A stretch of 64,000 bases of DNA from Megamerina dolium (lineage: Eukaryota > Arthropoda > Insecta > Diptera > Megamerinidae). The notes beneath the pieces were generated by a model. The model had not been told where the DNA came from and did not search any database. It saw only the letters and a program-made list of their open reading frames with translations. The position numbers and the translations under genes are program-made. How positions within the stretch are numbered: position 1 is the first letter of the stretch; each line of letters starts with the position of its first letter. The DNA lies in assembly GCA_963854835.1 (NCBI GenBank), contig OY978527.1, forward strand, positions 40,560,040 to 40,624,039, read 5' to 3'. Positions 49,525 to 61,202 of the stretch are shown here, one piece after another.

Positions 49525-49860
49525 TCATATCGTACACTGGTTGTACACAGACGTGGTTAGGCCGATTTTGACGTATAGTAGAATATTTTACCCTGACAGC
49601 CGGTTTACAGTAAGAGCTATGCGATCAAGTGCATGTATTGTATTCAGAGAATAGCTGGTCAGCCCATTCAGCTATTTTAGAAAGATGTTCAAGTATTATG
49701 CTCTTCAACAGAACCTTCACGAGAAATTTCCTAACGATCGAGGGTTTGGATAACAACGTGATAGATGTGAAAAAAATCAGGATTTTTACAGACTCTTTTC
49801 AACTTAATGAGCAGGTGGGATTTAGCCATATATTCAGAAGCTGAGGAAGTTAAGTGTCAT
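49525..49860 (+). pseudogene. Post-RT and first RNase H strand of a LINE, inverted relative to its neighbour
   Basis: The + strand reads HWLYTDVVRPILTYSRIFYP, the segment after the RT (relatives read LYTAVVRPILTYGxVVWW). It continues with SSACIVFREIAGQPIQLF and, in a further frame, IRIFTDSFQLNEQVGF, the opening RNase H strand with the first catalytic Asp. The RNase H remainder is on the minus strand from 49480 leftwards. The two pieces complement each other, which suggests an inversion inside one LINE. Confidence 0.65.
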
Positions 49861-50251
49861 TATAGTCTTCCGCCAATCAGATCATTGTTGTAAATATAAA
49901 ATCAACTAAAATAGTGTCGTATATTAAATCCAAACATTAACTCAAAGAATCCCCACACGGGTAAGGAGTACCAGTGGTGTTACAAAGGGGCTTTACCCTC
50001 CCAAAATATGTCATTAGACAACCATCTCCCTAGCTTAGCTTTTCTACAAGTACATATTTGTCATCTAACAAGCATCCATATTACATCAAATCACTGAAAC
50101 TGAATTAATTTTGTTCCTCTGATATACTCAAGCATGTCATACGACATCTTAATTTAAATTTTACATTTATATTATTTATGTATATTTTGTCATAAAAACA
50201 GAAACGAATTTTTAATAATTTTTTTTCAAATTTCTAATATCATTTATACGT

Positions 50252-50268
50252 TCTTGCTTTCATTGCAG
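50252..50268 (+). promoter_or_regulatory. Splice acceptor of the furin-like exon
   Basis: A pyrimidine-rich tract (TTCTTGCTTTCATTGCAG) ends in CAG at 50268. It is the best acceptor upstream of the ATG at 50641 and implies at least one untranslated exon further upstream. Confidence 0.65.
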
Positions 50269-51675
50269 CTCAATAAACTACTAAATGATACTAAACATAT
50301 ATGTGATCCACCGAAACACATTATAAAATCGATGTGATCCACCGATAAATTTCATAATTCAACAAGAAAATTTATATTTCACCAAAAAAAAAAAACAATA
50401 TAAATTTCCATAATAATAACAAATGTCGCACTCTAATTATAAATATATATTAATAAATTTCCACAATAATAACAACGATAACAAAATTAATAATAATAAT
50501 CACAAAAATAATAGAAGGAATATTAATTGAAATAACAACAACAACGACTACAAAATTAGTTTAAACATATAATAACACACTCAAACATATAGACACACAC
50601 ACACGCATAAGCAAATACGATAAACGTGATATAACTAATTATGAATTTATATCAAACAACTCATAATGATGATGAATGTTGCAATTCAATATCATCGCAA
50701 ATAATAACAGCAGCAGCAGTATCAGTAGAAATTGCACCAAAAGCTAACACGTCAAGAAGAACATTTTTCAATAATGCAACAACCAGTAGGAGTGCACACC
50801 ATCACAAGCATTCTGAACATTTTGGCGAGAAATGTAATCCAATAATTACAACAGCTACGACGACAACAACTACACTGGCAACAGCATCGTCTAGAACGAC
50901 GATTTCACCATTATTGGTGTCATCTTCAAGATTATTGGAATCATGCCTGCCATTGTTATCGTCCACCACCGATACCAAAACGACTACAGAAGAACAACAA
51001 GAAAAATGGCAAAAACGTTTACGGGGGCATCATCGTTACCGGCGTCAGCAAGAACATCAACATTATGGCCACGATAGTAAAACGTCATCGTTGCTGCTGT
51101 TGCCATCAAAATTGGCAGCAACCACCTTTTGTACATATTCCTTACATTCACTTTTCGCTGTTGCCTCAACACTATTCATATTACTACTATGTCTCAGCAG
51201 TCATGTGGCACCAGTCTTGAGTATACAAAATATCACCACAACCGCTACACAACAAGAGCATTCGAAAAATACGATTTTGCAACCACACGATGGAAATGCT
51301 ACCACCACCACCAACGAAACAACTGTGTCAGCAATATCTGCTAACAATGCTGTTAAAATAATATTGAATGATTATAGTGAATCATTTGCTCAACTCATTA
51401 GTGAGGGTCCATTGCAGACCAACAAAACTAGTAGTCGCAACAGCAGCAGCAACAACAGCAGCAGTAGTAGTAGTAGTAATAATAGTAGCAACATCTATAG
51501 TACTGATAGCGATAGTCATTTTAATTTGCACGATGATCTATTGGATAGCTTTCGTGGCACGCATAATCTGCCTCAAGAGCCAATGTATACGAATGATTTT
51601 GCTGTGCATATACCGGCGGGTAAACGGATGGCTGATATTATCGCCAACAAATATGGATTCTCAAATATGGGACAG
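50269..51675 (+). other. Fur1: Exon of the furin-like gene: 372-nt leader plus first coding part
   Basis: The exon is bounded by the acceptor at 50268 and the donor CAG|GTAAGC at 51675/51676. The leader (50269-50640) is AT-rich with AAC/ACA runs. An in-frame TAA at 50632-50634, two codons before the ATG, fixes the upstream limit of the frame. The coding part is exactly 345 codons and ends in phase 0. Confidence 0.7.
50641..51675 (+). CDS. Fur1: Furin-like proprotein convertase, N-terminal coding exon
   Basis: The exon encodes 345 residues. Residues 1-125 are Ser/Thr/Asn-rich and disordered-looking. A basic stretch (RLRGHHRYRRQ, 126-136) precedes a hydrophobic segment at about 171-193, taken as a signal anchor. 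Residues 195-300 carry many N-glycosylation sequons (NIT, NAT, NET, NKT, NSS) and a Ser/Asn run. From residue 314, EPMYTNDFAVHIPAGKRMAD and NKYGFSNMGQ match the beginning of the furin prodomain (YTNxxAVHIxGG...A..HGFxNxGQ). Furins are calcium-dependent subtilisin-like proteases of the trans-Golgi that cut precursors after RxxR. The catalytic domain must lie on exons beyond the window. The long N-terminal extension with an internal anchor fits dipteran Fur1; Fur2 is the alternative. Confidence 0.82.
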
Positions 51676-51681
51676 GTAAGC
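51676..51681 (+). promoter_or_regulatory. Splice donor of the furin-like exon
   Basis: CAG|GTAAGC is a near-consensus donor. It falls exactly where the prodomain match stops (after GFSNMGQ) and where the following codons lose family resemblance. Confidence 0.88.
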
Positions 51682-54600
51682 TTAAATTAAAATTTTTAAA
51701 TATTTCTATTAAGGTGAGAAAAGTAAGAATATTTATGAGGAGTTTTTTTTCTTCGTCAAAAGCAACAATTTTCCACTAATATTATGATTTCTTTTAAAAT
51801 GAATAACTAAGGATTATTTTTATTGTAATAATACGAAAAATGCAAATTAAAAAAAAAACAAAAAAAAAAATCTTATGTAAACTGACCTCACTAAATAATT
51901 AATATATACGATCACCACTATGACTACCATCATTAAGAATATCTCGCAATTAAATATTATTCATTGATTCATTAAACATATTAATTTTACTATATATTTA
52001 CTAAATACTGTTGCACTCTCTGTCTTTCTCGTTCAAGTAGTTGAAAAAGCCAAAAAAAGTAATTTGAGTTGGGTGGGGACGGGGTGTTGGATGTTGGTGG
52101 TTAGTCGTTGGTTAGTCGTTTGATTGCTTCATTTGCTTTTTTTTTCTCAATATGTGCTTTAAGCGTGTTCTTCACGCGATGGTGCGATAAATTGTATGAA
52201 ATATTCATATGTATGCATAAGCAAATGCTTAAATTAACCATTTTGTTCGACTTTTTCCCCACCAACTACTTTTGATATGGCTTGGCAATATTTATGAGAT
52301 ATATATATTTTTGATTTCGGTACTTTTGTTGTTCGAATATTTTTTCCTTTACTTATTTTTCGCCTTTTTTTATATGCTTACATCCCCATACACTTACTCG
52401 TATGTATGAACGTATAGCAATGGCATTGGAAAATATACTCATAATATGTGGCATTTAATTATACAAATTGCATTTTTATGGTTGACTTACTGCCATTGGC
52501 AGTTAATATTGTTCTTTATAATGGTTAATTACTTATTTTATTTTTTTTGCTATATACTTTACCATATGCGTGAATATAATTAAAGTTTTAATATTCATCT
52601 GTAGGATGACTCATAATTATAGACATTGATGTAATTGGAAGCTCAAACTGTCTCAGTAGAATGTATAACTAACATAATTTACATAAAGATTTGTCAACTC
52701 CAAAATATACAATATACGATGCTTCACTTTTTTATTTTTTATACACAAATTTTTCATTTTTACAAGTTACCCATATTAATTAAATGTCACTCATACGACA
52801 CCAATGATTTTTTTCTTCTTCTTTTTAACCTTGCAGATTTATGTAAAAAAATAAAAATAAAATAAATTTGTTTTCTCATTTTTCATTCAAATTATAAAAG
52901 CTCATTTGAAGAACTAAAAAAAAAAAAATATTTGTTCATACTAATTCATGGTCTTATATTACATTTTCGTTGTTTGGCACGTTGTCTTGACATATGCACA
53001 TACATAAAGTATATGTCCAAAAATCAAAATGTATTTTTACTAATACATATATATTTCTTTTATTGACACAAGCGTATTGTCATTTATACTTCATTGAACT
53101 TTATTAAAATCACATTAATCACATTAAATATTGATTAGTTTTAATCTCAAATCGTTTCTTGGTATGATATGAATGATGATGATGATGATGATGATGATGA
53201 TTATAGAGCAGTTGTGGCGACAGTGGGAATTGGCAGAAAGAAGACGTAGGAAAAAGAAATAATTTCAATAATATATTTGATGTCCATATTTGATCATAAA
53301 TTATATTGACACATAAAAATCGTTTTTATTTTTATTATTAGTATCTGCTATTTCACAAGTTGTATTAAAACTCACAAGTCATATGTACATTCTGTATGTT
53401 GTGTATGAAACTGCAAATGAATATTTAATTTATTATCCTTAGACAACAAGGCAAATGAAAAGAAAAGAAACACTAAAGAAAGAAAGAAATAAAAGAATAA
53501 TGATGCAATATGAAGAAAATGAATTGTATAATAAATTTTATTGTTTTTCTGACTTTTTTTGATTTTTTGTCTTAATTTTGTCTGTTTCTATCATTATTGG
53601 TTTTCATTAAAATCACTCTATTGTAACAAGTCAAATTTTTATCATATAATAAATCATTTATTTTCAATATTTTAATACGAATATTACCACAATATAATGT
53701 TATTGGTCCAAAAGAAGCTATTGTTTTAATCTATAAAATTTGATTTGCATACGTAACTTGCCAGAATGTCATCAAGTGGGCTATATTAATAGATAATGTG
53801 AGATTAACTTCAGTTTGAAAATCTATTGTCTTATTTTATATAGCTTAGAAAATCAATAAGTGCTGAAAATAGTACTTATACTATTATGGATCGGATTTGA
53901 GAGCATTTGTATCCATTTTTTTGTGGTTTGAATTTTTTGCATTAATTTTCTTAATTTTTGCATATAATCTGAACATTCAGATAAATTCTTAAAACTATAA
54001 TTCACGTATCGTTGAGCAACTTATTCATGATTAAAAAAATTTTTGTTTTTAAAGTTTTTTTTTTATATCTCAAACATATTATAGTATAAAATAAAATGTT
54101 CTCAGAGACTACTTAGTGAAATCTATAACACTACATTTAATAAATGTTTTGGACCACATGTTCATCTAAAAATTCAAATAAAATAATAATTTGAACTCAC
54201 AAGATTTCACTAGCTTTTCCAACATTTTGTGATATCAGAAATATCAATTCATTTTCAAGCACCTTTCCTTAGCCCAAAAGGGCATTTACAAAAAGATATT
54301 ATGAGCAGCTACAGTTATTTGTCAAAATATGGGAGTTAAAATTGATATTGTAATTACAGTTTTAAAGGAAAATTATCTTCAAATTATCTGTAGATTATTA
54401 TTAATATTAAAATTTTTTTTTTTCTTGCCTTAACAATTTAACCCGCACTAATGTACATTGTACCAAACTTATATATATATAAAGACACACGTAGCATTGT
54501 GCATCATGTCACATGCATACTCAATTTTGGAATATTTTCCCATTTAAATGTCTATATACATATGTGTGTATAGATACATTTGTGTATATGTTGATGTTGC

Positions 54601-56540
54601 TAGAGAATAATATGACTTTTGGCTTGGCCTACAATTACGAACAGGTGTATTTCATTGCTGCTAGTATTTACGCCAGTTTCTGACTTTTATCAAATATTGT
54701 CTGTATTGATATTGCAACTGGAATTGCTGTCAAAATATGACACTTTTGCGAATAATGGTACCCAATAGACAGTGAGAAAAAGAAATCGATGAGAAAGACA
54801 AATACATATATGTATTAAAATTATACTGAAGTCTATTTGATAAATTTTTATTTATTACTTTTGGTGTTGTTTGTTTCTTTTTTTTTTTCTTCCAATGTGA
54901 AAAGTATCGACAGCCTGCCGAATTTAAGATAGCAACTTGGATAAAATGTCTTACTTGCATATGCCATCACTTTATAGGTGTATATGTAAGCATGAAGGGT
55001 TACTGAATACACAAGATTTATGTTGTTATTCATTAATATTTATAAGTTTCTTTTACAAACATAAATATTATTTATTTTTATTTTTATTTTTTATTTTTTA
55101 AATTTGTATTTTTGTGTTATTATTATTTATGAAAGAATTTTAATTTCTTGATTTGTTTATTGAACGATATACATGCATATGTATGTGCACATATGCTATG
55201 TTTACCAATTTCTTGAAATTAATATTGAATCGGCAATAATGGAAATTAAAATCCTGCACACATATACTTGCACAACTTACACGTAAGAGTCCTGTATCAA
55301 GTTTTAAGTCAATTGGACCAAAGTAAGGCATAATATTGTACTTCAAACATCCAAAGAGTAGATTACTATTACTCTTATATATATAGGTCTGCAAACAGGG
55401 ACTTCTATTTGATTAAATCATACAATTGCCAATTATTTTCATTTCTTTGTCTCAGCAAGCGAGCAGTTCTATATATGTTATATGTCGTATATGCATAAAG
55501 CTGATTGAATTGGAAGATAACGCAATAACATTTCCCACGCTTACGTATTTAGTGCTGCATTTTTTTGGCATAGGGAAATCTTAAATGTATATATTCTATA
55601 TTTTCTAGAAGCAATTTTATTGTTAAATCGTAGTATATACTGCCAATCTGAATATTCTACAAAATATGTTAGACAAACTGAGACTGAGTCATTGAACATT
55701 TTCCAAATTACTCAAAAATAACAGTAGAGAAGAGTAGAGAAAAAAAAATTTTTGATAAAATATTCGTAAATGGAATAAATATGTACTTAGTATGAAAAAT
55801 GTACAGTTTTGGTTATTATGAGTACACGTATGTACTCGTATCTTTGTGAGAATGTTTTCATTTATTCTTCATACATCGGCATCCTTGTTTGTACTACTTC
55901 ACATACTCCTACTTCATTACGGGTTGCGATTTTCTCTTGAATTCAGTTCAAATCTAATTACATTTATGTTTTCATATACGAACAGAATCAAAGCAACCAA
56001 AAACATGCCAAATACCCAATAGAGCGGCCAACAAGCAATAGAACATATTTAACAATACCAACAAGACTAACACCATCATCATTTTCATCATCAGAACCAA
56101 TGTGCATATGCAAAAAGCAATAACAATAATAGTAATAATGAAGAGATATTGAAAAATATAATTCACATTTCACAAAATTCACAAACAACAATAATAACAG
56201 ACATAGAATACAAGTATGCGAGTATGTATTGTATAATACTTGTATATTTTTGGGTACACTGAAAAAGGTAGTAATATTAAGTTCTTAAGTGCCTAACTAT
56301 GTGACGTATGAAGATTATTCATTACATAAGTCCCGTTATTATGCAAGATTCCCGTTATTTTGTAAGATGTAAGCCAAATGTGGTAGAAGTGTTATGGAAA
56401 GGAAATACATTATACCACTTTGAGGGCAAAGTTCAAACTCATGGGAGCAAAATCAATCAATAACTCTATATTAGTTAAGGATCCCGCGCTAGAGGGTTAA
56501 CAATTGTAACCAATTCGAATTTTATTTTTAATTCTTCTTC
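51682..56540. other. Probable intron of the furin-like gene; no further exon found
   Basis: The sequence is AT-rich with simple repeats. I looked for a continuation of the prodomain and the catalytic DTG/His/Ser motifs on the + strand and found none. An acceptor-like CTTTTTAACCTTGCAG ends at 52836, but the phase-0 reading after it (IYVKK then stop) does not continue the prodomain. Nothing else is recognised. Confidence 0.55.
53173..53201. repeat. (GAT)n trinucleotide tract
   Basis: About nine uninterrupted GAT units. Confidence 0.95.
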
Positions 56541-56544
56541 TTCT

Positions 56545-56900
56545 TATGTGGCCATAAAAACCGATTATATAATGCGGCGCCAGTCCAAGCGCCGCCAGGT
56601 TACCCAACACTTAGTGCTTCCAACGGAGGTTTGGTCTTCCTCTTCTTCTGCTTCCTCCAAAGGTTGCCGAATTACATACCATCTCCGCTGGAGCGTCTTC
56701 TTCCATTCGCTCGACAGAGCCCAGCTAGCGCAGCCGCTGGGCTTTGATTCGCTTGACTATGTCAATGTCAGCTCATGCAACTCATTCTCTCATTCGGTAC
56801 CGACCATCAACGCAAATAGGTCCGAACACCACGCGCAGAACTTTTCTCTCGAAAATTTCAAGCAACCTCTCATCCGTGATGGAAATTGTCGTTTTGTTGT
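56545..56900 (-). pseudogene. C-terminal tail of a LINE reverse transcriptase
   Basis: On the minus strand, patched over frameshifts, the order is a FERKVLR-like segment, ALMVGTE (relatives read DGRYRxRxNxELH), DIDIVKRIKAQRL with LGxVERM, MVCNSATFGGSRRRGRPNL-like sequence and RWK. This is the conserved post-RT tail of LINEs of the type at 24-25.6 kb. No catalytic region is present. Confidence 0.6.
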
Positions 56901-57285
56901 TTTTGTTGTTTATTTTTAATATCAACAAATTATTATTATTTTCGAAACATACTTATACTTTAGAGGGACTTCCGGTCAAAATTTCAATTTTAATAAAATT
57001 CGTTTCCAACACTTCTTCGATAGCCCTAGAGGAGTAAAATACATAACATATATGACTGACTTTCATTCAATTTACTTCACTAACGTTTTTTTCGAAATTT
57101 GCTTACTCTAAATGTTCACCCCTCAAGGGGTTCTACTCCAAAAGTTAACCTACGAATGCTGAAAAATGGATAAATTACCCAATAATTCAAAAATCGCCCG
57201 TAATGTAATAAAAATTTGGTCCAACCGCATTACTTTTTCGTTGCCATAATTTACTTAAACGTGAAGTGAAGTGAAAGAGATGGGC
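56901..57285. other. Stretch between two LINE fragments, nothing recognised
   Basis: AT-rich sequence with GTT/ATT runs near 56890-56940. No coding or repeat feature is supported. Confidence 0.45.
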
Positions 57286-57956
57286 AGAACAAGAACCAGA
57301 GCACTCAGTCAAACAACCACTATACCCAGAAACGGAAAAGAAAATAGAAGGAAAGGGGAGATAAAAAGAAGAACAGAAAGAGGGGATATATAAGAGATTA
57401 AATATTCTACCTCAAACTTCCTAGTACCCTGAACGAATCCAAGAAGATCGGATAGAGATGGAGACTGAACTGTGTTCAGGCTCAAAGCATCTCCATCCAA
57501 ACAATCTCAATCTTGTTCGTGCAAAGGCTGGACAATGACAGAGGAAGTGCTCTGTAGTGTTCATATGCTATCATTCATCCAGCATGCCAATAATGGCATG
57601 TTGGATGATGATGGTGATGACGCCTATATTTAAAAGAAGTTGTGTGCCCTGTAATGACCCCAATCAGCATCCTGAGGTCCTACTTCCTTAATTGTAGGAG
57701 GAAGTTCGCACGTCTGCTGTCGGGTTCATTTACAAAGCCTTTGGCAGCTCTGCAAATCTCCGAGGTGGATCATCAAATCTTGTGGATCATATCCCCAGAG
57801 TGTTTGATCCATCGTTGGATCTACGCAGAGCTCACGCCAAATATAGGTTCGGGGCCCATGGGCATACCAGCAGAGCCCGCATTGGCCACATTATCTGCCA
57901 ATTCATTCCCTTCAACATTACAGTGTCGCGGAACTCAAATAAGAAGAAGCATGTTG

Positions 57957-58316
57957 CGCCGTAGCTCAGTGGTTAGTGTGTTCGCCTTCTGATCTGTAGG
58001 TCGTGGTTCAATCCCCGGCTGATGCATAACAAATTTAATATCGATAAGATTTTTCTTTCGAATGGTACCCACCTGTCGGTAAACAATTGGCAATTCTTCC
58101 GACAGTAACAACTTGCCATTAAAAAGCTTCTAAAAGAACTCTGTGACAAAGCTCAGAAAAACTGATGTCACAAGTGTTCTGCCATTCGGAACCGGCTAAA
58201 ATAAGTAGGTCCATTCTAATACTGTCCAAAATTTAGGACGCACAACAGTAATGGAAGAGAAGCTCGGCCAATGAGCCCTTTGGGGCTTTAAGTGCCACAT
58301 ATTTTTTTTTTTTTTT
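57957..58316 (+). mobile_element. tRNA-derived SINE, copy 1, with 10-bp target-site duplication
   Basis: The head resembles a tRNA gene: CCGTAGCTCAGTGGTTAGTG, then GGTTCAATCCCCGG. A body of about 270 bp without coding capacity follows, ending CCTTTGGGGCTTTAAGTGCC and a T-rich tail to 58316. The flanks carry ATGTTGCGCC on both sides (57951-57960 and 58317-58326), a perfect 10-bp target-site duplication that partly overlaps the head start. The insertion splits the RNase H of a LINE on the other strand. The anticodon arm does not fold cleanly, so the parent tRNA is unresolved. Confidence 0.93.
57962..58015 (+). promoter_or_regulatory. Internal RNA polymerase III promoter of the SINE
   Basis: The A box TAGCTCAGTGG (57962-57972) and B box GGTTCAATCCC (58005-58015) both match the tRNA-type consensus, with normal spacing of about 32 nt. 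They would direct transcription from just upstream, into the SINE body. Confidence 0.88.
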
Positions 58317-58490
58317 ATGTTGCGCCTTGCAGCTTTGAAACACTGTTCAGCCTCATCTTACATTCACTGATCATCTTCGAAGAGATGGCAGGGCTCGCAA
58401 TACTTTTGAGTGCAGCCTGACTTTCACTGTAAATGTACCTGAATGCACTTAATCTTTATCTTTAATCCTGAGGGCGCTTCCTTAAAAAGC

Positions 58491-61202
58491 AGTTGCCCAA
58501 AAATCGTTCCCAGAGTTTTGAAATGTAGGTCTAACTGCATTAATTACTCCTTCTCGAAAATTCTCTGCATTTATTTACTCTTTATTTTTACTCCATAGGG
58601 TGCTGTCCTATAAAATGAGCCTCTAAACACCCGACAAAAAAATGGATACCAGCCCGGAACCACCTTTAGATCGGTGACATGTATGGCCAACTCCTACTAA
58701 CTATTTCACTCAATATTTCCACTTATCGCACTCATCTCCTATAGAAAATCCTTAGAGAAAGTTTCCTATAAAATTGATGCTGTTTTCATTCCCACATATA
58801 CTTACTCCCCTATACCACCTCTTAAGCAGACTTTGCTGAAAAATTTTCAAAAAATAACTTAAAGCAAACTCATTCCATTTTAATCAGTGACGATTAGTCG
58901 CGCACTATCCCATATCTATACTGCTCGGACATATCGGCCTGTATTTGTATCCTTTCCAAGACAAGATTCCACATATTCACTGTATTCGAGAGATTTGATT
59001 GATAAAAATCAAGTCGCATTTCTGTGTCTAGATTTGAAGATATTAATGGACAGTGTAACTGACTATTTAGGAAAACACTACAAATCGTATTATACCGAAT
59101 ATAAAAAAAAGGAATTGCAAACATCGTTGAATTTAGTACGATTTACATATAAATCAGTGGTGGGAGTAAATAAAAAAAATATATATTTTTTTTGTAATAC
59201 ATTTTGTTATTTTTCTCAAATTTTCAGAGTGTACAAAGTACAAATATAGTACTGTATATATGTACAAATAGTAAATCACATATACAAACGCATAAGTGCA
59301 CTCCCACAACACACAGACTCACACACATATACACACTCCCTTGTGTACATAAAATCACGACAAAACATTGTCTACAACATACTCGTACAGGCACAAATAC
59401 ATATGCAAATATTTACAAGCCCCTCCACCCACACAGCACACTTATACAAATATATGCGATGAATATACGAACATACATGTGAATATATACTCAATATGTA
59501 CCTACACACACACACACACACACACATACATGCACATACATACTCGTACAATAAGTTTATTCTGTGTGAACATTTATTGTATGCAATGAATTTTCGAAAT
59601 TTTTGGAAAATTTTATATATTCTCTCAACGTTTTATCTGTTCGCAATACACTCGCGTTTGCATTTGCTTTACTTTTACTTTTGCATAGGAATGAGTTCGT
59701 ACGTATGTATGTGTATTAATACAATAAATACTCGTATATCTATGTTCGTGAGAGTATTCATCCCAGTGGGTAAAAGAAAAGAAAAAATCTCAACTAGAAA
59801 ACTAAGCTGGAGACTTTTCAAGCTCCATTATGTTTGAATCTCAAGGGTGTTTTTTTTTTTAAGTATGTTCCTCATTTGAATGAAATCTAATCAAATAGCA
59901 GGGTTGCATTCACATGATGTCATATGAAAAAAATATTTAAAAGAGAATAAATGAAATATTTACGACTGATTACGCTTTAAAGATATACTTGGTTAGGATA
60001 TTATAGAGCCATATTCCGACTAGAGGATTCATTTCATCGCAATAAAAAGTTTCAATTTATTTCAAAAGCCCTTTTTTAAACACATCAATATATTGTACAT
60101 ATTTATACATCAAACAATTTTATAAAAAATAATTATTGACCTTGCCAATTATAGCATTTTTGTCAAAGAAAGAACTGCCAAGCGAAGCCTTTTCGACCAG
60201 AGATCATCGAAAGTATCTACCGGGGTATTCACTGTACGCGCCCATGTATTTATTTTATTATATGTCATTACTTTATCTGGCTTTTGTTTAATTTTGTTCG
60301 TTATCTCTATGCTCTTCTTACCTCTTCATCGCTCATTTACGAGCACATTTTCATTTTATTTGCCTTTCTGTTTTTTTTCCTCTTCTCCTCGCTGTTTTCC
60401 TTAATGCTTCTATATGTAATTGTTTTGCTTGTAAATATCAACATAAATTTCACTCTTGCTACTTACAATCATGATATTTTATATACGAATGTATACATTA
60501 ATTACACAGCTTTGCGTGTGTATACAACTATGTATTTTGAGTTTATCTAATGAGACTATTAAATATAAGTATTTAATTTAAAATTAAGTTTTTATAACCA
60601 GACACAAGTTCAAGGGTATATTCATTTTCATCAGTTGTTTGTAGCCACTTGATGGAAGTTTCTGTTATTTTTTTTTTTCTTTTGTCGGACGTCGAAGCAA
60701 TCGCAAGACTCAGACATTAAATGTCCTTTGTATTTTTTTTGGGGTACATTTTAATTTGCTTTAAATCTTCTGATGCTATGATGCCAATGACCTTAGACCT
60801 TAATTTGAGAAGTACTCTGCCTATAAGAAGTGTATTTTTTATTATTTTAGCTTTAGGAATGAATGCGCGACAGTCATCAGTTCAACTAAAAAAATCGAAA
60901 AGGGTATGATTTCTTCGATTTTCGTTTTATTATTTCAGCGTGTGTTGATGAAAAATTTTGCAAATATCCTCACCTAAATTGAAAGTCTAAATGCTGTTTT
61001 CTCTATATTTGCTTTTTTGTACGTCATTAGAATGGAAACCCTCAAAAATTCATGAAATATTTGTCTTTGAAGTCTTTTACTAAACTTATAAGAAACATAT
61101 TTGCCGCAGTTTAAATTTATAGTCCAAATTTGTTTTCAGAATCAATTCAAGTCCGCCAAAGACAAAAAAAAAAAACTCACACAAACCTTTACCCAAAAAA
61201 AT
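58491..61202. other. Stretch between SINE copies; no supported gene
   Basis: The part to 58880 is moderately AT-rich and unreadable. A + strand frame at 58887-59249 (120 residues, with FVSFPRQDSTYSLYSRDLID and FLCLDLKILMDSVTDYLGKH) is more balanced in composition than its surroundings, but no family is recognised. Beyond 59250 are CA/CATA tracts (59504-59526), a T-run (59851-59860) and AT-rich DNA. Confidence 0.45.

Larger units (their letters stand above)
57286..58490 (-). pseudogene. RNase H and C-terminus of a LOA/I-type LINE, interrupted by a SINE
   Basis: Read on the minus strand from 58450: SAFRYIYSESQAALKSIASP and ISSKMISECKMRLNSVSKLQ (second half of RNase H). Then comes the SINE insertion at 57957-58316, then HCNVEGNELADNVANAGSAG (the His/Asp end of RNase H), a linker with LRMLIGVITGHTTSF, a degraded zinc knuckle (NTTEHFLCHCPAFARTRL) and the terminal SLSDLLGFVQGTRKF. 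Frameshifts are present in the knuckle. Orientation and motif order match the LINE fragments at 14 kb and 48.8 kb. Upstream RT sequence was not found to the right of 58490. Confidence 0.82.

Noticed and set aside
52820..52860. Next furin exon after the acceptor at 52836
   Set aside because: The phase-0 reading after the acceptor is five codons and a stop and does not continue the prodomain.
57957..58020. Functional tRNA gene
   Set aside because: The A and B boxes are good, but the anticodon arm does not fold, the acceptor stem is not closed, and the sequence continues into a SINE body with a tail and target-site duplication.
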